The notes below the pieces were generated by a model that searched no databases, had not been told where the DNA came from, and saw nothing but the letters and a program-made list of their open reading frames with translations. The translations under genes and the position numbers were made by a program. Positions 1-6,930 of a DNA stretch of 10,502 nucleotides are shown in pieces. Each line of letters begins with the position of its first letter. The first letter of the stretch is position 1. Source of the DNA: JAUUZQ01 sp964538375 (GTDB lineage Bacteria > Bacteroidota > Bacteroidia > Bacteroidales > GCA-2748055); the NCBI GenBank assembly GCA_964538375.1, contig CAZIFQ010000051.1, positions 1 through 10,502 of the forward strand, read 5' to 3'.

Positions 1-85
1 AAAAAACCAATTAACTTAGAAGTATAAACCTGTAAACTTTTTTTAGGACGATACAAGGGGAGGTAGCAACGAGCTAAACTTGCTT

Positions 86-1507
86 TTAATCCTCTCCTTT
101 AAAAAACTTGTCTGAGAAGTTTACGAGGTATAATTTTTCCACTGCGCGGGTAAAGGCAGTGTACAGCCACCTCAGGTAATCCATTGACATCATATCCTCC
201 ACAAAGTAGCCCTGGTCGAGAAAGACATTTTTCCATTGTCCGCCCTGGGCCTTGTGACAGGTGACTGCGTAAGCAAATTTTACCTGCAGGGCATTGAAAT
301 AGGGATCGGTGGATATCTTTTCGGCCCGTTTCTTCTTATTGGTCAACTCCGGGTAATCTTCCATGATGGTATGGTAAAACTCCCGTTGCTGTTCATTGGG
401 TAGCGAGGGTCCTTCCACCTCCAGCACATCCAGCATCACCTTGGCGTCAAACTCCAGACCGCCATAATCCAAAAATGATAGTGTGACATCGGCAAAATGT
501 AAACCGTAAATCTCTTCAAAGCCAATTACACGCTCTATTTTAGCAATATCGCCATTGGCTATGAAATCAATCTTCTTGTCCTCATCTTTCCAATAATAAT
601 TATTCTTCACTACCATCAAGAGGTCTCCCTTGCTGATCTGCTCCTCCCTCCATAATATCTGGCTGCGGATGCCGGCGTTGAAACGATTTGCTCTTTTGTT
701 GGACCTGGTTACAACAATGGTATCATCCTCCCCTGCCCTGTCATAACTGTCACCCAATACTTCCAGCAACTCTGCACCGCCTAGCCGCTCGATATCAGGA
801 AATGGCTCGGTATTCAGGATAGGTATCTTAATGTCAGACCTGGTAATATGATCTCTTAGCAGCGTAGCATTCATGAGTACCCCGGAATCCTTTGCCTGGC
901 GAACGATATCTGTCAGGGTGAATTCTTTTACTCTCCATCCATTTGATTCCAGCACGCCACTGTCTAAAGCAGGACTCACATCCAGTCCCACCGGGGGAAG
1001 CTGAGCTGTATCACCTATCAACACTAATTTACAGTTCTTGTCATTGTCGACATACCTGAGCAAGTCGCCTAGCAAATCACCACTCCCAAAGAGTGAATCA
1101 CCTGTTGCTGTTCCTATCATAGATGCCTCATCAACAATAAAATAGGTGTCTTTATGCATGTTATTATCAAGCACAAAAGTACCCAATCCATCGCTTCCGG
1201 ATTTTTGTTTGTAGATTTTCTTGTGAATGGTCCAGGCGGTGAATCCGGTATAAGAAAAAAGCACTTTTGCTGCCCGCCCGGTTGGAGCAAGTAAAACAGA
1301 TCTCTGTTTCATCTCTGCCAGCGTCTTCACAAGTGAGTTTACCAGCGTAGTTTTCCCTGTCCCTGCATAGCCCTTAATGACCATTATCTCCTTCGTATCA
1401 CCTGATACAAGGAAGTCAGCTAAGAGGTTTATAAGTGCGCTTTGACTATCGGTAGGATGAAACTCCAGATTATCAAGCAATTTAGAAGAAATATATATTT
1501 TTAGCAT
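86..1507 (-). CDS. ATP-dependent DNA helicase, RecD-like / UvrD C-terminal family
   Basis: This is a superfamily 1 helicase of 473 residues that should use ATP to unwind or move along DNA in the cytoplasm, probably in repair or recombination. Visible motifs are Walker A GYAGTGKTT (46-54), Walker B DEAS (126-129), motif III GDTAQLPP (165-172), the UvrD_C_2-type TCHKAQGGQW (416-425) and motif VI YTAFTRA (449-455). It is shorter than full RecD2 proteins and lacks their long N-terminal helix-hairpin-helix region, so it matches the compact AAA_30 plus UvrD_C_2 helicases common in Bacteroidota. I place the start at the ATG at 1507 (MLKIYISS). A TTG three codons upstream is in frame but offers no advantage. 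It is transcribed divergently from the operon beginning at 1590. The family assignment is firm; the exact pathway is inference. Confidence 0.93.
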   Translation of the reverse strand: MLKIYISSKLLDNLEFHPTDSQSALINLLADFLVSGDTKEIMVIKGYAGTGKTTLVNSLVKTLAEMKQRSVLLAPTGRAAKVLFSYTGFTAWTIHKKIYKQKSGSDGLGTFVLDNNMHKDTYFIVDEASMIGTATGDSLFGSGDLLGDLLRYVDNDKNCKLVLIGDTAQLPPVGLDVSPALDSGVLESNGWRVKEFTLTDIVRQAKDSGVLMNATLLRDHITRSDIKIPILNTEPFPDIERLGGAELLEVLGDSYDRAGEDDTIVVTRSNKRANRFNAGIRSQILWREEQISKGDLLMVVKNNYYWKDEDKKIDFIANGDIAKIERVIGFEEIYGLHFADVTLSFLDYGGLEFDAKVMLDVLEVEGPSLPNEQQREFYHTIMEDYPELTNKKKRAEKISTDPYFNALQVKFAYAVTCHKAQGGQWKNVFLDQGYFVEDMMSMDYLRWLYTAFTRAVEKLYLVNFSDKFFKGED

Positions 1508-1555
1508 GGGACTCAATTAATGGCTAAATTAAAATTTAAAATTTATTTTTTTTGT

Positions 1556-1563
1556 TAAATTTG
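1556..1563 (+). promoter_or_regulatory. candidate Bacteroidota -7 promoter element
   Basis: TAAATTTG matches the Bacteroidota sigma-A -7 consensus TAnnTTTG and ends 26 bases before the ATG at 1590, a sensible distance for a short leader. The expected -33 TTTG, about 19 bases upstream, is not clear in the surrounding AT-rich sequence. It would drive the three-gene operon ending at 3603. Chance matches are possible in such AT-rich DNA. Confidence 0.4.
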
Positions 1564-1589
1564 TGCGCAAACATAAATAAACATTCCCC

Positions 1590-2225
1590 ATGAAGAGAAT
1601 AATCCAAGTTTTCTTGCTAATATCCATAATAGTTTTAGGATACTTAGTTGTTGAGAGTATCATGCGACCTATCCGCTTCCAACGTCTTGTCGAAGAAAGA
1701 GAGACTGCGGTTGAAACCAAATTGAAAGACATCAGGGAAGCTGAAAAAGCTTATAAGGATGTATATAAAAAATACATGGGTGATTTCGATACACTCAAGA
1801 TGTTTCTAGAGAATGATTCATTTACGGTAACCAAGGCGATAGGAACTATTCCTGAAGATTGGCTGGATGAGCTTGGCCTGGAGGAAGCAAAAGCAAAAGC
1901 AATAAAGGAAGGTGTCATCGTACGTGAAACATCCAAGGTAAACGTAATGGACTCCCTTTATGGAGACGACTTCAAGCTTGAATCCTTAAGTTTTATTCCA
2001 TTCACAGATAGCATTGAATTTGAAATTGATGCGGACCAACTACTTACATCATCTAACCTGCTGATCCAGGTTGTGGAAGTAAAGGCAGATTATGATCACT
2101 TCCTGGAAGGATTAAATGAGCAGCTAATTGTTAATTACAAAGACACTAAGGTAACTATCACAGGTTACGCCGGAATTAAGTTTGGCTCTCTCGATGAAGG
2201 TTCTTTGTCAGGTAATTGGGAATAA
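1590..2225 (+). CDS. membrane-anchored coiled-coil protein of unknown function
   Basis: This encodes a 211-residue protein that I recognise only as a conserved Bacteroidota hypothetical type. Residues about 4-22 (IIQVFLLISIIVLGYLVVE) form one hydrophobic helix after a short basic start, so the protein is likely an inner-membrane protein with its bulk in the periplasm. Residues about 33-65 are rich in Glu, Lys, Arg and Ala (RETAVETKLKDIREAEKAYK) and probably form a long helix or coiled coil. The rest looks like a small soluble alpha/beta domain. There are no catalytic motifs and no lipobox. The layout, a hydrophobic N-terminal helix running into a long amphipathic one, resembles pseudopilins or PilN/PilO-type assembly proteins in general shape only. 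It heads an operon with the DUF3822 gene 11 bases downstream and then rsmD. The coding call is secure; the function is unknown. Confidence 0.85.
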   Translation: MKRIIQVFLLISIIVLGYLVVESIMRPIRFQRLVEERETAVETKLKDIREAEKAYKDVYKKYMGDFDTLKMFLENDSFTVTKAIGTIPEDWLDELGLEEAKAKAIKEGVIVRETSKVNVMDSLYGDDFKLESLSFIPFTDSIEFEIDADQLLTSSNLLIQVVEVKADYDHFLEGLNEQLIVNYKDTKVTITGYAGIKFGSLDEGSLSGNWE

Positions 2226-2236
2226 TCGTTTCCCAA

Positions 2237-3073
2237 ATGCAGGTACATAGTATCATATCGAATACTATTTCAGAAGAAGTATTGAAGTCTGGACATTTAT
2301 CCATTCGTTTTCGGACGGATGGATTTTCTTTGCTATTAGAGGATGCCAATTTCAAACCCGTCATTCTGAATGACTTCTCCAATGATCCATACCTTTCCCT
2401 TGCAGGTCATATCCAGCAGTGCGAAGCATGGCTGGAAAAACACACACTCTTGAATGAATTTCGCGGGGAGACAAGTATTCTATGTGACACACCTTCAGAA
2501 ACGCTGATTCCGGAAAAATTCTTCTCAAAAGATTTACAAACAAGCTATCTCAACTCTGCAAATTCTGTTGGTCCCAATGAGATAGTAAAACACCGGAAAA
2601 TCAAGAGCAGACCATTTGTCTCTGTATTCGCAGTTCCTGTTCAGATCATAGACCTGGCAAAGAAATTTAAATCAGGAAGCAAGATCATGCACCCTGTGGA
2701 ATCGATGTTGTCAGCGGCTGATCAGATTGACGCATCCGAACATCAAAGGGGTTTTGTAATGATTGAGACACAAGCTACCTCACTTGAGATCCTGGTCATA
2801 AAGAACGATGAACTTGTACTTTCCAATCGTTACAAATTGAAAAAACCGGATGAGGTGGTCTATCACACACTCAATTCCATAAAACAGCTTGAACTGGATA
2901 GGAAAAAAATACCTGTCTATATTTCAGGACTATATAAGCAGGACCACGAAGCCATTCTCTTACTGGGTAAATACATTAAGAATGTAAAACCCATGCCCTA
3001 TTTTATCCGGGATATTGAGAAAGATACTATTCCTGTGAATATAATTCTATCTGAAGCAAGCAAGTGCGAATAA
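2237..3073 (+). CDS. DUF3822 family protein
   Basis: This is a protein of about 278 residues that resembles the Bacteroidota-specific DUF3822 family. The N-terminal signature HLSIRFRTDGFSLLLEDA is the recognisable part: family members open with a similar HLSI...DGFSF stretch. From memory, a structural-genomics model of a Bacteroides member showed an actin-like ATPase fold; I cannot verify that here. There is no signal peptide or membrane segment, so it should be cytoplasmic. I prefer the ATG at 2237, which begins MQVHSIIS and leaves an 11-base gap after the upstream stop. A TTG at 2216 is in frame and would add seven residues while overlapping the upstream gene. The 3' end overlaps the rsmD start by 10 bases, implying coupled translation. 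The biochemical role is unknown. Confidence 0.85.
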   Translation: MQVHSIISNTISEEVLKSGHLSIRFRTDGFSLLLEDANFKPVILNDFSNDPYLSLAGHIQQCEAWLEKHTLLNEFRGETSILCDTPSETLIPEKFFSKDLQTSYLNSANSVGPNEIVKHRKIKSRPFVSVFAVPVQIIDLAKKFKSGSKIMHPVESMLSAADQIDASEHQRGFVMIETQATSLEILVIKNDELVLSNRYKLKKPDEVVYHTLNSIKQLELDRKKIPVYISGLYKQDHEAILLLGKYIKNVKPMPYFIRDIEKDTIPVNIILSEASKCE

Positions 3074-3603
3074 TCAGCGGTTCATACAGGGGGAGACAAA
3101 TTCATCCTCCATCAAATTTCAAGGCAAGGCCCACAACGGACTTTTCCAAGGAGGGATTGTTCAATATTTTATATAACAATTTTGAATTCGATGAGATAGA
3201 TGTGCTGGACCTTTTTGCAGGGACAGGAAGTGTGACCTACGAGTTTGCCTCCCGCGGAACAAAGCGTGTTGTGTGCGTGGAAAATAACTCCTTACACTTC
3301 AGATTTATAAGGAAAAACGTTGAAGATATGCAGCTCGAACAGGTGCACACCATCAATACAGATGTATTCAAATTCCTTAAAAAACCCTTTGAATCGTACG
3401 ACCTCATTTTTGCTGATCCGCCTTACGATAATAAGGAATTGAGTAAACTTCCGGACCTGGTATTCGAAACAAACATCCTACTGGATAATGGTTGGTTTAT
3501 ACTGGAACATCCATCTCAGCTCACCTTCAATCATCATCCGAATTTCTTTCAGCACAAGAATTACGGAAATGTAAATTTTTCGTTTTTTAAAAAGAAAGAA
3601 TAA
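3064..3603 (+). CDS. rsmD: 16S rRNA (guanine(966)-N(2))-methyltransferase RsmD
   Basis: RsmD uses S-adenosylmethionine to methylate the exocyclic amine of G966 (E. coli numbering) of 16S rRNA in the assembling small subunit. The protein is 179 residues, normal for the family. The start MRIISGSYRGRQI is a hallmark of RsmD and fixes the initiation codon as the GTG at 3064, inside the last codons of the DUF3822 gene. Motif I DLFAGTG (about 49-55) binds SAM and motif IV ADPPY (about 117-121) is the catalytic N-methyltransferase motif. PTTDFSKEGLFNIL (about 23-36) is also typical. It is the third gene of the operon. Its 3' end runs 17 bp into the convergent amylase gene, leaving no room for a terminator between them. 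Confidence 0.95.
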   Translation: MRIISGSYRGRQIHPPSNFKARPTTDFSKEGLFNILYNNFEFDEIDVLDLFAGTGSVTYEFASRGTKRVVCVENNSLHFRFIRKNVEDMQLEQVHTINTDVFKFLKKPFESYDLIFADPPYDNKELSKLPDLVFETNILLDNGWFILEHPSQLTFNHHPNFFQHKNYGNVNFSFFKKKE

Positions 3604-5452
3604 ATGATTCCAGGGGTTCAATTTCAATAGTTACCACTGCAGTGCTGTCTGTTACTTGCATTTCGAACTGTTTCTCGCTACCCAGCTGATCTTTCAAGCG
3701 ATATCTTCCCATTTTAATCCTCAATGGCTCAAACAGATCGGTAGGAATCTGCAAATCGAATTGGTAACCCTTTTCTGAATCGAAGTTTGCAATAACCAGT
3801 ACCCTGTCTTTGTCCTTCCACCTCAGGAAGGAATAAAGCCAATGGTTATAATTTTCGGTATGTTCCCGGTTAAAGGAATGGATCTCTGCATATGCTCCTG
3901 AGAGCGCTTCGCTGGATATCTTAAAATTGAGAAGTGTCTTGTAAAATTCTCTCAATTCACTCTCCTTGCTGCTGAGCTGCCCACCATCAAAAGCCCCTTC
4001 ATTCATCCAGCGCTGGAGGGAAGGTACTCCCCAGTAATCAAATATTGTTGTCCTCCAGGGATTACCATAACCAGAATCTCCGGCACCCTTCTCTCCCACT
4101 TCCTGTCCAAAATACACCATCATTGGCGCACTGGAAACCGCTGCAGAAATTACCATTGCGGGTTTGCCTTTTAAGGCGTCATTGGCAAACTCCTTGCTGG
4201 CCAATCGATACTCATCATGATTCTCAAGAAAGTGCAGTAAATGATGTTCTATATCCTTTTGTCGTTCAAGAAGGCCAGGCAGATTATCGGTGCTTCCATG
4301 TCCTTGCATTATATGCTTTAAGGTATCATATAGATCAACCTTATCGTAGAGGTAATCCATTTTACCTTTGTAAATATAGTCACGGTAGATAGATGGAGTA
4401 TATATCTCAGCCAGTAGAAAAGCACCAGGATTTTTCATTTTGATGGCCGCATTCATATAACTCCAGAATTCAACAGGAACCATCTCTGCCATATCATACC
4501 TGAATCCATCAACTCCTTTTTCAGTCCAATACAATGCGATGGATCTAAATTTTTCCCAGGAGTCAGGAACATCCTTGTCCATCCAAAAATTATAGTGAGC
4601 TTCATAATTTTCATTCTCAAATCCTTCAGGAAGTTCATCAAAGTCCTTTCTTCCATTGGGCGCAACTCCATAATTCACTTTTACTGTTTCATACCAATCG
4701 TGAATACTTGGATTAGGGATCCTGGCCCCGTTGCCGGTCCACTTGGCAGGATACTCATCAAAGAGTCCATCGGCCAAAGGATGCTTTTCTCCTCCAAGAG
4801 GTTCATATCCCTTCTCCCATATCGGAACAACAAATTTTCGTCTTGGGATATAATAGAAATTATTGTCCTTTTTATATCCTACTTTTTTATCATCGCTTGC
4901 CCCAAAGTCTTCCACCCCTTCCGGATTGGTAAGAGATTGGTAATTCCGGGCAATATGGTTAGGCACGATATCGATTATTACCTTAAGTCCATGTTTGTGG
5001 GTTCTTTCAATCAGTGCCTCAAATTCTTCCATTCGATGAGCCGGATCTTCTGCAAGGTCAGGATTCACATTGTAATAATCTTTCACAGCATAGGGTGAAC
5101 CAGCCCGGCCTTTCACCACATCCGGATCGTCATTGGAAATGCCATATTTTGTATAATCCCTGATGACACAGTGGTGCAACACGCCGGTATACCAGATATG
5201 TGTTACGCCAAGGTCTTTTATAGCTTCCAGGGCCACATCATCAATATCATTGAATTTGCCTACTCCATTCTCTTCTATGGTTCCCCACTTCTTATTTGTA
5301 GCGTGTGTATTCCCAAAAAGACGCGGTAACATTTGGTAAATAACTACTTTTTCATTCTGTTTCACTTCCATATTTTTATTGGAGCTACACTGCTTCATTC
5401 CAACTGTTAAAATGCCCAGTGCAGCGATAGTAAATAGTACTTTTCTGATCAT
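3587..5452 (-). CDS. GH13 alpha-amylase-family glycoside hydrolase, exported
   Basis: This 621-residue enzyme is predicted to hydrolyse alpha-1,4-glucosidic bonds in starch or maltodextrins. The four GH13 regions are present in order: DIVPNH (161-166), GFRYD with nucleophile Asp320, LLAEI with acid/base Glu349, and ENHDE with the transition-state His412-Asp413. Residues about 38-450 form the (beta/alpha)8 barrel, with an extended insert at about 170-290. Residues about 510-621 look like the C-terminal beta domain. The N-terminus has a hydrophobic export segment (about 5-18) and then MKQCSSNKN. Cys22 could be lipidated, but Gln at -1 breaks the usual lipobox, so anchorage is uncertain. The gene is divergent from a sugar transporter and kinase, which suggests glucan use. 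Exact specificity (alpha-amylase, neopullulanase or maltogenic) cannot be read from the motifs. Confidence 0.93.
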   Translation of the reverse strand: MIRKVLFTIAALGILTVGMKQCSSNKNMEVKQNEKVVIYQMLPRLFGNTHATNKKWGTIEENGVGKFNDIDDVALEAIKDLGVTHIWYTGVLHHCVIRDYTKYGISNDDPDVVKGRAGSPYAVKDYYNVNPDLAEDPAHRMEEFEALIERTHKHGLKVIIDIVPNHIARNYQSLTNPEGVEDFGASDDKKVGYKKDNNFYYIPRRKFVVPIWEKGYEPLGGEKHPLADGLFDEYPAKWTGNGARIPNPSIHDWYETVKVNYGVAPNGRKDFDELPEGFENENYEAHYNFWMDKDVPDSWEKFRSIALYWTEKGVDGFRYDMAEMVPVEFWSYMNAAIKMKNPGAFLLAEIYTPSIYRDYIYKGKMDYLYDKVDLYDTLKHIMQGHGSTDNLPGLLERQKDIEHHLLHFLENHDEYRLASKEFANDALKGKPAMVISAAVSSAPMMVYFGQEVGEKGAGDSGYGNPWRTTIFDYWGVPSLQRWMNEGAFDGGQLSSKESELREFYKTLLNFKISSEALSGAYAEIHSFNREHTENYNHWLYSFLRWKDKDRVLVIANFDSEKGYQFDLQIPTDLFEPLRIKMGRYRLKDQLGSEKQFEMQVTDSTAVVTIEIEPLESFILSF

Positions 5453-5621
5453 GTGGCAAAAATACGTTTATAATTCATATTTTTACTTGTTCTAACTAAG
5501 CAATTATAAAATACGCTTAACAGATGGATGAATTCACATCCTCAGTGGTAGAACAGCATTATTTCAAACTAACTAACTATATTTAACGAACCACAAATAA
5601 TTAAATGCTACTAAAATTATC
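5453..5621. promoter_or_regulatory. divergent intergenic region between amylase and transporter genes
   Basis: These 169 AT-rich bases must carry the promoters for both the amylase and the transporter-kinase pair. I see a 9-bp inverted repeat, TTTATAATT at 5467-5475 and AATTATAAA at 5502-5510, with a 26-base spacer, and a direct repeat AATACGYTTA at 5461-5470 and 5510-5519. Either could be an operator, but AT-rich sequence yields such matches by chance. TATATTTA at 5578-5585 is one base off TAnnTTTG and could serve the transporter. No regulator gene is adjacent. Confidence 0.4.
5457..5464 (-). promoter_or_regulatory. candidate -7 element of the amylase promoter
   Basis: On the minus strand this reads TATTTTTG, a full match to the Bacteroidota TAnnTTTG consensus. 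Only four bases separate it from the amylase ATG at 5452, so transcription from it would begin at or just beside the start codon. No clear -33 TTG is seen at the expected distance upstream. It may be chance, or the mRNA may be nearly leaderless. Confidence 0.35.
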
Positions 5622-6881
5622 ATGAGTAATTCCTCTCAATCTATGCCATCAAAAACACTGGTCGTTCCTTTGATTATTGTTGGCGTTATGTTTTTTGTTA
5701 TTGGTTTTGGTGTTGGAATCAGTGGATTTCTGACCCCGGCGCTTAAATCTGCGTTCAATCTTACCACGGTACAATCGTACCTGGTTACAGCAGCCATATT
5801 TTCGGCCTTTGTGATTTTTGGCCGACCTGCAGGATGGGTAATAAAAAAGCTGGGCTACAAGATGTCCATGGTCATTGCCTTTATGATCATGGGACTGGGG
5901 ATGTTTTTATTTGTTCCCTCGTCCAATGCAGTTAGCTTTCCATTGTTCCTGGTTGCTTTGTTTGTAGGTGGCATTGGTAATACACTGCTCCAGGCAGCGG
6001 TTAATCCGTATGTAACAATTATCGGTCCGAACAACAGTGCAGCCATGCGCATGAGTTTGATGGGAATTATGAATAAGATGGCCTGGTGGATAGCACCTTT
6101 ATTTTTAGGATTATTTATCAATCTGCAAGATGTTAAACTGGATGATGTTATCCTGCCATTCTACATTGTAACTGGCATACTTGTTGCGCTGGGGGTATTT
6201 GCCTATTTCGCACCCCTGCCGGAAGTTTCAGCTGAAGGAGAAGATGAGGATGATGCTACGACTGCTTCTTCATATGCTTCCAATAAAACCAGTATATTTC
6301 AGTTTCCACACCTGATGTTAGGAGTACTTGCATTGTTTCTATATGTTGGTATTGAGACCCTCCCTATGGTATCAATAATAGATTTTGCTAAAGCGACTTT
6401 TGGTGATAGCATTAGCAATCCTCAGAAATATTCAGTGCTTGTTACCATTGGACTGGTGGTTGGTTATCTCTTTGGTGTTATAGCCATCCCAAAATATGTT
6501 TCGCAAACCCGTGCGTTGATTGCATTCTCCATACTTGGTATCATTTCAACCTTTTTACTGGTTTATTTACCAGCAAAATATTCTTTTTATGCCTTAATGT
6601 TCGCCTCTTTCTCTAACTCCATGATGTGGCCCGCCATCTGGCCCCTGGCCATCAAAGACCTGGGCAAATTTACTAAAGTTGGTGCATCCTTATTGGTTAT
6701 GGGTATCGTAGGTGGAGGCGTGATCCCCTTGATATTCGGATATATTGTTGATGCTTCCAGGGGGATTGCAGAAGTTGCTACTGTTGCCAACTACCAAACC
6801 GGGTATTGGGTGATGCTTCCTTGCTATGTGTTTATTATGTATTTTGCACTACACGGACATCGAATCAGAATTGGAAAATAA
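5622..6881 (+). CDS. MFS sugar:H+ symporter, FHS/FucP-type
   Basis: This is a 419-residue inner-membrane transporter with about twelve predicted hydrophobic segments in two halves. The halves are joined by a charged cytoplasmic loop (about 203-223, with EGEDEDDATT). The first half matches the fucose/glucose/galactose symporter family: GFLTPALKSAFNL after helix 1, GRPAGWVIKKLGYK (about 67-80) as the family's version of the MFS loop 2-3 motif, and LLQAAVNPYVTIIGP (about 122-136), which resembles the sugar-site helix of FucP. It should import a hexose or small sugar with protons. The ROK kinase 49 bases downstream and the divergent amylase point to glucose or maltose as substrate, which is inference. 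The ATG at 5622 has no Shine-Dalgarno, as is usual in this phylum. Confidence 0.9.
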   Translation: MSNSSQSMPSKTLVVPLIIVGVMFFVIGFGVGISGFLTPALKSAFNLTTVQSYLVTAAIFSAFVIFGRPAGWVIKKLGYKMSMVIAFMIMGLGMFLFVPSSNAVSFPLFLVALFVGGIGNTLLQAAVNPYVTIIGPNNSAAMRMSLMGIMNKMAWWIAPLFLGLFINLQDVKLDDVILPFYIVTGILVALGVFAYFAPLPEVSAEGEDEDDATTASSYASNKTSIFQFPHLMLGVLALFLYVGIETLPMVSIIDFAKATFGDSISNPQKYSVLVTIGLVVGYLFGVIAIPKYVSQTRALIAFSILGIISTFLLVYLPAKYSFYALMFASFSNSMMWPAIWPLAIKDLGKFTKVGASLLVMGIVGGGVIPLIFGYIVDASRGIAEVATVANYQTGYWVMLPCYVFIMYFALHGHRIRIGK

Positions 6882-6886
6882 CTATT

Positions 6887-6926
6887 GGCTCATTGATTCA
6901 TTGACTCAGTGACTCATTAACTCATT
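6887..6926 (+). repeat. tandem 8-bp repeat, five degenerate copies
   Basis: Five consecutive octamers fill most of the gap between the transporter stop and the kinase start: GGCTCATT, GATTCATT, GACTCAGT, GACTCATT and AACTCATT. The consensus is GACTCATT and each copy has two or fewer changes. The array ends four bases before the kinase ATG at 6931, so it occupies the translation initiation region. A copy-number change would alter leader spacing without touching either reading frame. Confidence 0.85.
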
Positions 6927-6930
6927 AAAT

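Noticed and set aside
1508..1516. Upstream TTG start for the helicase
   Set aside because: It adds only three residues to a good ATG start and has no ribosome binding site to favour it.
3064..3603. DPPY methyltransferase read as a restriction-modification DNA methylase
   Set aside because: The N-terminal MRIISGSYRG and PTTDFSKE segments and the small size identify RsmD; no restriction gene is adjacent.
4595..5098. Plus-strand open frame of 167 codons inside the amylase gene
   Set aside because: It lies fully antisense to a gene with all four GH13 motifs, and its product shows no recognisable domain. The same holds for the 115-codon frame at 4045-4392.
6887..6926. Repeat array considered as CRISPR
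   Set aside because: The unit is 8 bp, contiguous and without spacers, which is a microsatellite pattern.
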